From NCBI RefSeq assembly GCF_004298475.1, contig NZ_SCRP01000022.1:124001-188000 (forward strand): a DNA stretch of 64,000 bases, in the 5' to 3' direction. Source of the DNA: Paraburkholderia sp. (lineage in GTDB: Bacteria > Pseudomonadota > Gammaproteobacteria > Burkholderiales > Burkholderiaceae). Under the pieces are notes generated by a model that saw only the letters and a program-made list of their open reading frames with translations, did not search any database and was not told where the DNA came from. This document shows, piece after piece, positions 28,770 through 36,961 of this stretch. Position 1 is the first letter of the stretch. Each line of letters begins with the position of its first letter. The position numbers and the translations under genes were made by a program.

Positions 28770-29288
28770 ATGAGCGAAGTACAGACGGCTCACCAGCATG
28801 CGGCGCCGCTCGTCGGCGTACTGATGGGCTCCAGCTCGGACTGGGAAACGATGAAGCAGGCGGTGGCGATCCTGCAGGAGTTCGGCGTCGCCTACGAGGC
28901 GAAAGTCGTCTCGGCGCACCGCATGCCCGACGAAATGTTCGAGTACGCCGAAAAGGCGCGCGAACGCGGCCTGCGCGCGATCATCGCGGGCGCGGGCGGC
29001 GCGGCGCATCTGCCGGGCATGCTGGCTGCGAAGACCACCGTGCCGGTGCTCGGCGTGCCGGTGGCGAGCCGGTATCTGAAGGGCGTCGATTCGCTCCATT
29101 CGATCGTGCAGATGCCCAAGGGCGTGCCGGTCGCGACCTTCGCCATCGGCGAGGCGGGCGCGGCCAACGCGGCGCTCTTCGCCGTGTCGATCCTGAGCGT
29201 GACGGACACGGAATTCGCGAACAAGCTCGCGGCTTTCCGGGTGCGCCAGAACGAAGCTGCACACGCAATGGTGTTGCCGACGCTGTGA
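28770..29288 (+). CDS. purE: N5-carboxyaminoimidazole ribonucleotide mutase
   Basis: A 172-residue class I PurE that rearranges N5-CAIR, the product of PurK, to CAIR, the substrate of PurC. Signatures are [33 protein letters not shown] with the active-site histidine, and [24 protein letters not shown] precedes ATG 28770. The adjacent purC and purK make the pathway link explicit. Confidence 0.97.
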   Translation: MSEVQTAHQHAAPLVGVLMGSSSDWETMKQAVAILQEFGVAYEAKVVSAHRMPDEMFEYAEKARERGLRAIIAGAGGAAHLPGMLAAKTTVPVLGVPVASRYLKGVDSLHSIVQMPKGVPVATFAIGEAGAANAALFAVSILSVTDTEFANKLAAFRVRQNEAAHAMVLPTL

Positions 29289-29328
29289 GCGCCCCCGCCG
29301 GGGCACGGCAACGCGCCTCGCTTTGATA

Positions 29329-29360
29329 TTCGACCTCGACGTTCGACCTCGACGTTCAAC
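29329..29360. repeat. 13-bp tandem repeat between purE and purK
   Basis: TTCGACCTCGACG occurs twice exactly (29329-29341 and 29342-29354) and a third copy starts TTCAAC. It lies in the purE-purK gap. Confidence 0.85.
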
Positions 29361-29416
29361 CCGGCCTGGCCCGTGCGCCGTCTGCAGCGCCGCGCCAGCC
29401 GCGACCGACCACTGAG

Positions 29417-30652
29417 ATGACCCCTGACAACACTCCGGTTTCACCGATCCTGCCCGGCGCCTGGCTTGGCATGGTGGGTGGCGGCCAGCTCGGCCGCATG
29501 TTCTGCTTTGCCGCCCAGGCGATGGGCTACCGCGTCGCCGTGCTCGATCCGGATCCGGCGAGCCCGGCCGGCATGGTCGCCGACCGCCATCTGCGCGCCG
29601 CCTACGAGGACGATGCCGCGCTGACCGAACTTTCGCGCCTGTGCGCCGCCATCTCGACCGAGTTCGAGAACGTGCCCGCCGCGAGCCTCGACGCGCTCGC
29701 CAAATCGACTTTCGTGAGCCCCTCCGGAAGCTGCGTGGCCGTCGCGCAGGACCGCATCGCCGAAAAGCGCTTCATTGCCGCTGCGGGCGTGCCGGTCGCG
29801 CCGCACGTGGTGATCGAGTCGTCGCAGGCGCTCGCCGCCATCGACGACGCCGCGCTCGCCGCCGTGCTGCCGGGCATTCTGAAGACGGCGCGGCTCGGCT
29901 ACGACGGCAAGGGCCAGGTGCGCGTGGGCAACGCCGAGGACGTGCGCGAGGCGCATGCCGCGCTCGGCGGCGTGCCGTGCGTGCTGGAAAAGCGTCTGCC
30001 GCTGAAGTTCGAGGTCTCGGCGCTGATCGCGCGCGGCGCGAGCGGCGCGAGCGCCGTCTATCCGCTCGCGCAGAACACGCACCGCCACGGCGTGCTGTCG
30101 CACACGATCGTGCCCGCGCCCGACGCGAGCGCCGCGCTCGTCGAGCAGGCGCAGCAGGCGGCGCTGCAGATTGCGGAGAAGCTCGGCTACGTGGGCGTGC
30201 TGTGCGTGGAGTTCTTTATCCTCGAAGACGGCTCGATCGTCGCCAACGAAATGGCGCCGCGCCCGCACAACTCGGGTCACTACACGGTCGATGCGTGCGC
30301 CACGAGCCAGTTCGAGCAGCAGGTGCGCGCGATGACGGGCATGCCGCTCGGCGACACGCGTCAGCACTCGCCGGCCGTGATGCTGAACATCCTCGGCGAT
30401 GTGTGGTTCGCCGCCGGTGGAAGCGGTCCGGGCAGTGCAGGCGGCGTGCGCGCGCAGAAAGGCGCCGTGCCCGTCACGCCGCCGTGGGACCAGGTGGCGG
30501 CCATGCCGGCCGCGCGCCTGCATCTGTACGGCAAGGAAGAGGCGCGTCCGGGCCGCAAGATGGGCCATGTGAACTTCACGGCGCCGACGCTCGACGAAGC
30601 GCGCGTGGCTGCGCGCGACTGCGCGCGACTGCTGCATATCGCCACGAGCTGA
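29417..30652 (+). CDS. purK: N5-carboxyaminoimidazole ribonucleotide synthase
   Basis: A 411-residue ATP-grasp enzyme that makes N5-CAIR from AIR, bicarbonate and ATP. It has [22 protein letters not shown] at the N-terminus in two parts, the ATP-grasp loop [26 protein letters not shown], and [27 protein letters not shown] metal-binding residues in the C-terminal half. It works directly before PurE and is placed beside it. The last gene of the run starts 14 bases downstream. Confidence 0.97.
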   Translation: MTPDNTPVSPILPGAWLGMVGGGQLGRMFCFAAQAMGYRVAVLDPDPASPAGMVADRHLRAAYEDDAALTELSRLCAAISTEFENVPAASLDALAKSTFVSPSGSCVAVAQDRIAEKRFIAAAGVPVAPHVVIESSQALAAIDDAALAAVLPGILKTARLGYDGKGQVRVGNAEDVREAHAALGGVPCVLEKRLPLKFEVSALIARGASGASAVYPLAQNTHRHGVLSHTIVPAPDASAALVEQAQQAALQIAEKLGYVGVLCVEFFILEDGSIVANEMAPRPHNSGHYTVDACATSQFEQQVRAMTGMPLGDTRQHSPAVMLNILGDVWFAAGGSGPGSAGGVRAQKGAVPVTPPWDQVAAMPAARLHLYGKEEARPGRKMGHVNFTAPTLDEARVAARDCARLLHIATS

Positions 30653-30666
30653 GGTTGCACGACGTC

Positions 30667-31689
30667 ATGACCGGTCAGCCGTATCCCACCGATGCCGAAA
30701 TCGAGCACGCCGCCGCGCTGCTCGACGCGGGCGAACTTGTCGCGTTCCCGACCGAAACCGTCTACGGCCTCGGCGGCGACGCGGCGAACCCCGAAGCCGT
30801 CGCGCGCATCTACGCGGCCAAAGGACGGCCCGCGAACCATCCGGTCATCGTGCATCTGCCGCCAGGCGCCGATCCTGAGTATTGGGCCGCCGAATGGCCG
30901 GAATCGGCGCGCAAGCTCGTCGCCGCGTTCTGGCCCGGCCCGCTCACGCTGATCGTCAAGCGCCACCCGCGCATCCCCGATGCCGTGAGCGGCGGTCAGG
31001 ATTCGGTCGGTTTGCGCTGTCCGTCGCATCCGGTCGCACAGAAGCTGCTTGCCGCGTTTTCGGCGCGTCGCGGCGGCCATGGCGGCGTCGCGGCGCCTTC
31101 GGCAAACCGTTTCGGCCATGTGAGTCCGACCACCGCGCAGCACGTGCGCGACGAGTTCGGCGCGGCCGTGCATGTGCTCGACGGCGGGGCGAGCGACGTG
31201 GGCATCGAATCGACGATTCTCGATCTCTCGCGCGGTTTTCCGGCGCTGCTGCGCCCGGGCCACATCACGCCGCACGATATCGCGCGGGTGCTCGGCGAGG
31301 CGCCGCGTCTGCCCGACGGATCGGATGCCACGGCGCCGCGTGCCTCAGGGACGCTGAAGGCGCACTACGCACCGAGCACGCCGCTCGCGCTGCTGCCGTT
31401 CGAGGCTTTGGAGCCGCTGCTGTGCGCGGCGCGCGAGAACGGCGAGACCGTGGCGCTCGTGGCCCGCGCATCGCGCGCGCGCGCATGGGCGAGCGCACCG
31501 GGCGTGCACTTCGTCGCCGCGCCGGAAGATCCGCAGGTGTATGCACGCGAACTCTATGGCTTGCTGCGGGCGCTCGATCGTGCGAACGTCACGCGCATCC
31601 TGATCGAAAAACTGCCCGAGACGCTCGACTGGATCGCCGTGAACGACCGGCTCGGAAGGGCGGCGGCGGCGTTCGAAGCGCGGGAATAA
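30667..31689 (+). CDS. Sua5-type L-threonylcarbamoyladenylate synthase
   Basis: A 340-residue protein with the YrdC/TsaC domain in the first 210 residues (AFPTETVYGLGGDA, IYAAKGRPANHPVIVHL, FWPGPLTLI, AAPSANRFGHVSPTTA, GIESTILDLS) and a C-terminal Sua5 domain ending near SGTLKAHYAPSTPL and beyond. It makes threonylcarbamoyl-AMP for the t6A37 modification of tRNAs that read ANN codons. E. coli TsaC lacks the C-terminal domain, hence the Sua5 name. ATG 30667 lies 14 bases after purK, so it is probably the last gene of the pur operon. Confidence 0.93.
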   Translation: MTGQPYPTDAEIEHAAALLDAGELVAFPTETVYGLGGDAANPEAVARIYAAKGRPANHPVIVHLPPGADPEYWAAEWPESARKLVAAFWPGPLTLIVKRHPRIPDAVSGGQDSVGLRCPSHPVAQKLLAAFSARRGGHGGVAAPSANRFGHVSPTTAQHVRDEFGAAVHVLDGGASDVGIESTILDLSRGFPALLRPGHITPHDIARVLGEAPRLPDGSDATAPRASGTLKAHYAPSTPLALLPFEALEPLLCAARENGETVALVARASRARAWASAPGVHFVAAPEDPQVYARELYGLLRALDRANVTRILIEKLPETLDWIAVNDRLGRAAAAFEARE

Positions 31690-31744
31690 GCGCAGAAAAA
31701 ACGGGCTCGATAGCCGGACATCAGCCGTACATACGCATGCGAAA

Positions 31745-31764
31745 AACGGTTCTCGCGAACCGTT
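31745..31764 (-). terminator. Hairpin facing leftward, identical to the one at 32710
   Basis: AACGGTTC-TCGC-GAACCGTT, preceded by GAAAA, so read on the minus strand it has a short T run. The same 20 bases recur exactly at 32710-32729 on the other side of the toxin-antitoxin cassette. Confidence 0.65.
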
Positions 31765-31770
31765 CAGTCT

Positions 31771-31808
31771 GCTGACGAACCCCACGTTTTTCTGAGCGTG
31801 GGGTTTTT
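31771..31808 (+). terminator. Intrinsic terminator, left copy of a duplicated pair
   Basis: AACCCCACG (31778-31786) pairs with CGTGGGGTT (31796-31804), followed by TTT. It should end the pur-sua5 transcript. The whole element is 5 differences away from the copy at 32612-32646, and two of those differences are a compensating base pair in the stem. Confidence 0.8.
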
Positions 31809-32035
31809 GCATTCTGGCGAGCCGCCAAGGTTTGACGATGCGGTGTCATGACAGTGGCTAAAGTGATCATTTTGAACCATATTGACCAATTGGATTAATG
31901 TGAGCCAAAATAGCCGCTATGTCGTGTCCACTGCACGGGAGTCGAGAGTTTTTATTGGCCGCTCAACAGTGGTGAGCCCTCGGGCAGCGCTTTCGAGAGC
32001 GTGCTGCTCGAAATAAATGGGGTGGGGTAAATATG

Positions 32036-32359
32036 ATGAGTAGCACCCTCGTAACTTTCACCGCGAGGGACGCCAAGACCCGTTTCGGCGAGGTCCTGGA
32101 CGAGGCGCTGGGCCATCCTGTCGGCATCACGCGGCACGACAGGCTCACGGCATACGTGGTATCGAGGCGCGACTTCGATAACCTGCGCAATCGTGTCCAG
32201 GAGCTTGAGGATAGGTTGTGGCTTATCCAGGCCGAGGCCGCCCGCAAGGAAGGTTATGCGAGCGACGACGAGGTCGCGGCGTTCCTGCGTGATGCCAGGA
32301 ACTCAGGAAATGAATCTAAAGATGACGAAGCAGGCGCAAAAAGCCTGCCAAAGCCTTGA
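32036..32359 (+). CDS. Phd/YefM-family antitoxin
   Basis: A 107-residue antitoxin (ATG 32036; another ATG lies one codon earlier). The N-terminal Phd/YefM dimerisation and DNA-binding domain is recognisable in FTARDAKTRFGEVLDEALGHPVGITRHDRLTAYVV in sections, with a helical middle (LRNRVQELEDRLWLIQAEAARKEG) and a flexible acidic C-terminus that would wrap the toxin. Such proteins bind their own operator and neutralise the partner toxin. Its end overlaps the toxin start by 50 bases in another frame. The cassette sits between copies of a terminator, which suggests acquisition as a unit. Confidence 0.88.
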   Translation: MSSTLVTFTARDAKTRFGEVLDEALGHPVGITRHDRLTAYVVSRRDFDNLRNRVQELEDRLWLIQAEAARKEGYASDDEVAAFLRDARNSGNESKDDEAGAKSLPKP

Positions 32360-32582
32360 TGCCAGGCAGTATCGACAAGTCGTTTCCGCAATCCTCGGCC
32401 TTCTGCATAACCCGGAACCCCACGATAGTCAGCCGATGAAGGGGGCGGCCCGAGGCGAGCGGCGTGTGGACGCAGGCGAATACCGCGTCATTTATGCCAT
32501 CGAGGGCGAAACCGTTGATGTGCTTGTGGTCGGTAAGCGTAACGGCGACGAGGTGTACAGAATCTGGGAACGGATGTCGTAA
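32310..32582 (+). CDS. RelE/ParE-family toxin
   Basis: A 90-residue basic protein from ATG 32310 (AGGA close upstream); ATG 32322 would give 86 residues. The pattern KACQSLDARQYRQVVSAILGLLHNPEPHDSQPMKG followed, after a break, by RRVDAGEYRVIYAIEGETVDVLVVGKRNGDEVYRIW is that of RelE/ParE-fold toxins, with the Arg/Tyr-containing strand RVDAGEYRVIY. RelE-type members cut mRNA on the ribosome; ParE members poison gyrase. Sequence alone does not decide between them, though the Phd/YefM partner favours the RelE type. Confidence 0.85.
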   Translation: MNLKMTKQAQKACQSLDARQYRQVVSAILGLLHNPEPHDSQPMKGAARGERRVDAGEYRVIYAIEGETVDVLVVGKRNGDEVYRIWERMS

Positions 32583-32611
32583 AGGCGGGGCGCTTCGGCG
32601 CGCCCGGATTG

Positions 32612-32654
32612 CTGGCGAACCCCATGTTTTTCGGAACATGGGGTTTGTTTTTTT
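32612..32654 (+). terminator. Intrinsic terminator, right copy, after the toxin gene
   Basis: AACCCCATG and CATGGGGTT form the stem, followed by TG and a run of seven T. It ends the toxin-antitoxin transcript and is a near copy of the element at 31771-31808. Confidence 0.85.
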
Positions 32655-32660
32655 AGGCGC

Positions 32661-32708
32661 AGATGGCTGACGAACCCCCAGTCAAAACCAGGCGTTTGTC
32701 AGCCATCT
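32661..32708. repeat. Long-loop inverted repeat
   Basis: AGATGGCTGAC (32661-32671) and GTCAGCCATCT (32698-32708) are exact 11-base arms 26 bases apart. The left arm runs into GACGAACCCC, a third partial copy of the terminator start seen at 31774 and 32615. Confidence 0.7.
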
Positions 32709-32709
32709 G

Positions 32710-32737
32710 AACGGTTCTCGCGAACCGTTTTTTTTCA
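32710..32737 (+). terminator. Hairpin plus T run, second copy of the AACGGTTC element
   Basis: AACGGTTC-TCGC-GAACCGTT with eight or more T after it on the plus strand. It lies in the gap before the convergent dacB stop codon, so it closes rightward transcription before dacB. Confidence 0.75.
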
Positions 32738-32763
32738 GGCGACGCGTGCCGAACGAGGCCGCT

Positions 32764-34464
32764 TCAATGCGCGCCGCGGCGCTGCGCTTTCTTGCGGACG
32801 ACATGCTTCGCCGCCCGCTTCGGATGGCGCTGCACGTACATCGGCGCTTCTTCGGGCATGCCCTTGTAGACCCATTCGAGCAGCGCATCGTGCGCTTCGC
32901 GCGCGCCTGCCGCGTGCGGGTCGTTGATGAGGCTCACGACGATCCACGTTTCGCCCGTCTGTGCCGCGACGTAGCCCGCAATCGCGCGCACGTCGCGCAG
33001 CGTGCCGGTCTTGATGTGCGCGTTGCCGTCCACCGGGGTATTGGTGAGGCGGCGGCGCATGGTCCCGTCGACGCCCGCGATCGGCAGCGAATCGACGAAC
33101 GGCTGCGCGACGGGGCTCGCGTTCGCGGCCTGCAGCAGCGACGCGAGCGAAAGCGCGCTGATGTGCTCGTCGCGCGAGAGGCCGCAGCCGTTTTCGAGCG
33201 CGAGCTCGGGCGCGTAGACGCCGCTCTTGCGCAGGAACGCAGTGACGGCGGCGGCAGCTTTCGCCGGGGTCGCGGGCGCCTTGCCCTCGACGGCGCCGAG
33301 CGTGAGAAACAGGTTGCGCGCCATCACGTTGTTGCTGAATTTGTTGATGTCGTGCACCACGTCGGCGAGCGGCGGGCTCTGATGGACGGCGATGAGGTGC
33401 GCGCCCGACGGAACGACGCCTTCGCGCACCGTGCCGCTGAAGGTGCCGCCTGCCTGCTGCCACAGCGCGAGGAAGCCGTCGGTGAAGAACGTGGTGTGAT
33501 TGACGGGCGCGGCCATGTTGAGCGTGCGCTCGCCGCAGCGCGCGGCGTAGCTGCCGTCGAAGCTGGCGGTCACGGTGCCGTTCGCACCCGGTGCGATCTG
33601 CGGCGACGGCATCATGCCGACGCATTTGCCGCCGTGCTCGCGGATGTGGTTGTCGATCTGCCATTGCGCGACCGGCGGCACGATGCTGATCGAGACGCCA
33701 TCGGGCGACGGCGAGTACGTGAACGATACCGACTTGAACGCGTACATCAGCGGATCGGGGCCGACGTTGTACGGGGCCTCGGCGTCGTCGTCGAACGGTG
33801 GCAGGTCGCGCGTCGAAGCGTCGAACTCGCTCTTGTCGAGCACGAGTGCGCCGTCGATATGCGCGATGCCCGCAGCGCGGATCTTCTGCGCGAGATCGAT
33901 CAGTTCTTCGGGGACGAGTTTCGGGTCTCCCGTGCCCTTGATGTAGAGATTGCCGTGCAGCGTGCCGCTCGCGTCGACCTCGCCATCGGTAAACGCGCTC
34001 GTGTGCCAGCGGTAGTCGGCGCCGAGCATCGCGAGGCCGGTCCACGTCGTGACGATCTTCATCGTCGAGGCGGGCATCATCGGCTGGCCCGCGTTGACGG
34101 CCACGCTCGGCTGGCGGTCGCCGATTTTTTCGATCACCACGCTCACCGCCGAGAGCGGCACGTGCGCGCGCTCGAGGCCCGTCATCACGGAGGGCGGCAG
34201 CACGGTGCTCACGTTGACCGAAGGCCGGCGCGCGCCTTCCGGCTGCGCCTGCGCGGCGGGCATGCCGAGGCTCGCCGCGGCCAGTGCGGCGCAGGCAAGG
34301 CGCAGGGCGAACACCGCGCGCGCAGGCGTGGCGGCGCGTGTAGCGGACGGCGCGCCGGCCATGCGCGCGGCGCGCGGCGTGACGGGATGCAACGCGGGGC
34401 GCAACACGGGGTGCAACACGGGACGCAACAGGGTGCGAAGGCGGGACAGCGAAGCAGGGAGCAT
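32764..34464 (-). CDS. dacB: D-alanyl-D-alanine carboxypeptidase/endopeptidase (PBP4 type)
   Basis: A periplasmic S13-family enzyme that trims peptidoglycan stem peptides and cuts cross-links. The three penicillin-binding motifs are present: PASTMKIVTTW (SxxK), FSNNVMARN (SxN) and HIKTGTLRDV (KTG). Read from ATG 34464 it has 566 residues, with a 34-residue Leu/Arg/Pro/His repeat (RPVLHPVLRPALHPV) before a normal signal peptide (FALRLACAALAAASLGMPAAQAQ). An ATG at 34362 would remove the repeat and leave 532 residues. Neither start has a clear ribosome binding site. The C-terminus is very basic. It is divergent from the two-component system at 34.9 kb. Confidence 0.93.
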   Translation of the reverse strand: MLPASLSRLRTLLRPVLHPVLRPALHPVTPRAARMAGAPSATRAATPARAVFALRLACAALAAASLGMPAAQAQPEGARRPSVNVSTVLPPSVMTGLERAHVPLSAVSVVIEKIGDRQPSVAVNAGQPMMPASTMKIVTTWTGLAMLGADYRWHTSAFTDGEVDASGTLHGNLYIKGTGDPKLVPEELIDLAQKIRAAGIAHIDGALVLDKSEFDASTRDLPPFDDDAEAPYNVGPDPLMYAFKSVSFTYSPSPDGVSISIVPPVAQWQIDNHIREHGGKCVGMMPSPQIAPGANGTVTASFDGSYAARCGERTLNMAAPVNHTTFFTDGFLALWQQAGGTFSGTVREGVVPSGAHLIAVHQSPPLADVVHDINKFSNNVMARNLFLTLGAVEGKAPATPAKAAAAVTAFLRKSGVYAPELALENGCGLSRDEHISALSLASLLQAANASPVAQPFVDSLPIAGVDGTMRRRLTNTPVDGNAHIKTGTLRDVRAIAGYVAAQTGETWIVVSLINDPHAAGAREAHDALLEWVYKGMPEEAPMYVQRHPKRAAKHVVRKKAQRRGAH

Positions 34465-34872
34465 GTGGAGCGTCAGATGAATACGGGCGGTGCAAGGGGC
34501 GCGCGGCGGGCGAAAGGTACGATCGGTTGCTGTCGCCACGCCGCGCGCATGCGCGAATCCGGGTTGCGGCGTACCGCGTGACGCGATGCGCATCGTGCAA
34601 GCCGGGCACATTGCACCGTATTGCACCGTATTGCACCGTATTGCACCGCAGCGCCGCGCGCCGCAAAAGCGACAATTGTAAAGACCCCGCGCGGCGCGCG
34701 CGCATCGTGCTGCGACAAAAACCCCGGTGCGTGCGCGAAAGCCGACCGGCGCGACGGCGGCGCGATGGTGGAGTGACGGTGGAGCGGGGGCCGGGGGCGC
34801 TAGAATGCACCATCTGCTCCAATCCGGCGCCCGCGCCACCGTCACGCAGCGCCTCCTTGCCAATTCATTACG
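34465..34872. other. 408-bp divergent region dacB // response regulator
   Basis: No gene is recognised. It holds four direct 10-bp repeats (listed separately) and a TAGAAT (34801-34806) that could be a -10 for the response regulator operon. Both promoters must lie here. Confidence 0.55.
34610..34649. repeat. Four tandem copies of ATTGCACCGT
   Basis: Exact 10-bp units at 34610, 34620 and 34630 and a fourth ending in C instead of T. The unit length is about one helical turn. It lies between two divergent genes. Confidence 0.92.
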
Positions 34873-35535
34873 ATGCGAATACTGCTTGTCGAAGATGACC
34901 GCATGATCGCCGAGGGCGTGCGCAAAGCGCTGCGCGGCGACGGCTTCGCGGTCGACTGGGTCGAGGACGGCGATGCCGCCATCACCGCCGTGACCGGCGA
35001 GTCTTACGATCTGCTGCTGCTCGATCTGGGCCTGCCGAGGAAGGACGGGCTCGACGTGCTGCGCACGCTGCGCGCGCGCGGCCTCGCGCTCCCGGTGCTG
35101 ATCCTCACGGCGCGCGATGCGGTGGCCGACCGCGTGAAGGGCCTCGACGCCGGCGCCGACGACTATCTCATCAAGCCCTTCGATCTCGACGAACTCGGCG
35201 CGCGCATGCGCGCGCTGATCCGCCGCCAGTCGGGCCGCAGCGATTCGGTGATCCGCTACGGCGCGATCACGCTCGATCCGGCGTCGCACCAGGTGACCCA
35301 GGACGGCGCGCCGGTCGCGCTTTCGGCGCGCGAATTCGCGCTGCTCGAAGCGCTGCTCGCCCGCCCGGGCGCGGTGCTCTCGAAGAACCAGCTTGAGGAG
35401 AAGATGTACGGATGGGGCGAGGAGATCGGCAGCAACACGGTCGAAGTCTATATCCACGCTCTGCGCAAGAAGCTCGGCGCCGACCTGATCCGCAACGTGC
35501 GCGGGCTCGGTTACATGATCGCGAAGGAAGCGTGA
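34873..35535 (+). CDS. OmpR-family response regulator (QseB/PmrA-like)
   Basis: A 220-residue regulator with receiver domain acidic residues E7, D8, D9, phosphoacceptor Asp51 (LLLDLGLPRKDGLDVL), Thr79 and Lys101 (LIKPFDLDE), and a C-terminal winged helix (SAREFALLEALLARPGAVLSKNQLEEKMYGWGEEI...VRGLGYMI, here in pieces). The helix pattern is that of the PmrA/QseB/TctD branch. The sensor kinase follows 7 bases later and degP after that. In B. cenocepacia a two-component pair of this kind lies directly before the HtrA gene, as I recall. A PmrA-like box in front of degP suggests degP is a target. Confidence 0.93.
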   Translation: MRILLVEDDRMIAEGVRKALRGDGFAVDWVEDGDAAITAVTGESYDLLLLDLGLPRKDGLDVLRTLRARGLALPVLILTARDAVADRVKGLDAGADDYLIKPFDLDELGARMRALIRRQSGRSDSVIRYGAITLDPASHQVTQDGAPVALSAREFALLEALLARPGAVLSKNQLEEKMYGWGEEIGSNTVEVYIHALRKKLGADLIRNVRGLGYMIAKEA

Positions 35536-35542
35536 CGCGCCG

Positions 35543-36844
35543 ATGAGTTCTATCCGGAAACAACTGCTTTTCTGGCTGCTCGCGATCGTCGTCGCCGGTG
35601 TCGTGCTGGCGGGCTGGCTGATCTATCGCCAGGCGCTGGCCGAAGCCAACGAACTGTTCGACTACCAGCTGCAGGAAATTGCCGACGCATTGCCCTCCGA
35701 GCCGTTCAGCGAGATTCTCAGTTCGCGCGACACCGGCAACGAGGGCATCGTGCTGCAGATCTGGAACCGCAACGGCGTGCTGATGTACTACTCGCATCCG
35801 CGCGTGCCGCTCGCGCCGCGCACCGAACTCGGCTTCTCGACCGAGCGCACCGATCGCGGCGACTGGCGCGTGTATGGCGCGATCGTCGGCGACAACTTCG
35901 TGCAGCTCGCGCAACCGGTTTCCGTGCGCAACCGTCTCGCGGCGAACGTCGCGCTGCGCACGCTGTGGCCGCTGATCGTGCTGCTGCCGTTTCTGGGGCT
36001 TGCCGTCTGGCTCGTGGTGGGCCGCGGGCTCAAGCCGCTCGCGCGCGTCACGAATGCGCTCGATACGCGCCATCCCGAAGCGCTCGATCCGCTGCCCGAG
36101 CAACGGCTGCCGCGCGAAGTCACGCCGCTCGTGCGCGCGCTGAACGCGCTGCTCAACCGTCTCGCGCAGGCGCGCGACACGCAAAAGGCCTTCGTCGCCG
36201 ATGCCGCGCACGAACTGCGCACGCCGCTCGCCGCGGTGCAGATCCAGGCGCAACTGGTTGCGCGCGCAAAGGACGACGAGGCGCGCCGCGAAGCGCTCGA
36301 CGATCTGCAGGCGGGCGTGACGCGCGCGACGCGGCTTGCCGAACAGTTACTCGCGCTCGCGCGCTCCGAACCGGACGGCCATGTGTGCGCGCAAGACGTC
36401 GATCTGCGCGTGCTGCTCGAAGATTGCGTGGCGTCGCGCGCGACCGTTGCGCAGCAGCGCGGCGTCGATCTCGGCATCGAGCACAGCACCGATGCAACCG
36501 TGCACGGCGACGCCGACGCGCTGCGCGTGATGCTCAACAACCTGCTCGACAACGCCACGAAATACACGCCGGAAGGCGGGCGCGTCGACGTGGCGCTGCG
36601 CCTCGACGGCGGCCATCCGCTCGTGCGCATCGCCGACAGCGGGCCGGGCATTCCGGTCGCCGAACGCGCGCGCGTGTTCGACCGTTTCTACCGCGTCGGC
36701 GCGGGCGCTTCGCGGGCGCGCACGGACGTCTCCGGCACCGGCCTCGGGCTCGCGATCGTGCGCCGCATCGCGGATCAGCACAACGCGACGATCACGCTCG
36801 GCGATTCGCCAGCGGGCGGTCTTCAGGTCGACGTGCGTTTCTGA
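35543..36844 (+). CDS. Sensor histidine kinase, QseC/PmrB type
   Basis: A 433-residue membrane kinase: first membrane segment (LLFWLLAIVVAGVVLAGWLIY), a periplasmic sensor of about 120 residues, second membrane segment (LRTLWPLIVLLPFLGLAVWLVVG), HAMP-like linker, dimerisation helix with His223 (DAAHELRTPLAAV), and the ATPase domain (NLLDNATKYTPEGG, IADSGPGIP, GTGLGLAIV). It works with the upstream regulator. The signal is not known; the link to DegP suggests envelope stress or cation/peptide stress, but this is inference. Confidence 0.93.
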   Translation: MSSIRKQLLFWLLAIVVAGVVLAGWLIYRQALAEANELFDYQLQEIADALPSEPFSEILSSRDTGNEGIVLQIWNRNGVLMYYSHPRVPLAPRTELGFSTERTDRGDWRVYGAIVGDNFVQLAQPVSVRNRLAANVALRTLWPLIVLLPFLGLAVWLVVGRGLKPLARVTNALDTRHPEALDPLPEQRLPREVTPLVRALNALLNRLAQARDTQKAFVADAAHELRTPLAAVQIQAQLVARAKDDEARREALDDLQAGVTRATRLAEQLLALARSEPDGHVCAQDVDLRVLLEDCVASRATVAQQRGVDLGIEHSTDATVHGDADALRVMLNNLLDNATKYTPEGGRVDVALRLDGGHPLVRIADSGPGIPVAERARVFDRFYRVGAGASRARTDVSGTGLGLAIVRRIADQHNATITLGDSPAGGLQVDVRF

Positions 36845-36879
36845 GCCCTGCGGCGCACTTTTTGCGTGGGGGTCGCCGG

Positions 36880-36896
36880 ATTAAGACTCCTTTAAG
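36880..36896 (+). promoter_or_regulatory. PmrA/QseB-like direct repeat in front of degP
   Basis: ATTAAG-ACTCC-TTTAAG at 36880-36896: two TTAAG units five bases apart, matching the (C/T)TTAA(G/T)-N5-(C/T)TTAA(G/T) box bound by PmrA-type regulators in 11 of 12 positions. It lies 65 bases before the degP start and just after the kinase gene. A TAGTCT (36907-36912) is a possible -10. Confidence 0.55.
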
Positions 36897-36961
36897 TGAC
36901 GCCACGTAGTCTTTGTTCCGTCATTACAAGCACAACACGTCCCCGCTTCAAGGAGTCCGCA

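Larger units (their letters stand above)
31690..32032. other. 343-bp region upstream of the toxin-antitoxin genes
   Basis: No gene is seen. The first 120 bases hold the two hairpins listed separately. The rest is AT-richer than its surroundings (for example TTTTGAACCATATTGACCAA near 31870-31890) and includes a TTGACC that might be a -35 for the antitoxin operon. The lower GC content fits an acquired segment. Confidence 0.55.

Noticed and set aside
34610..34649. Possible CRISPR array
   Set aside because: The 10-bp units are directly adjacent with no spacers and there are no cas genes in the window.
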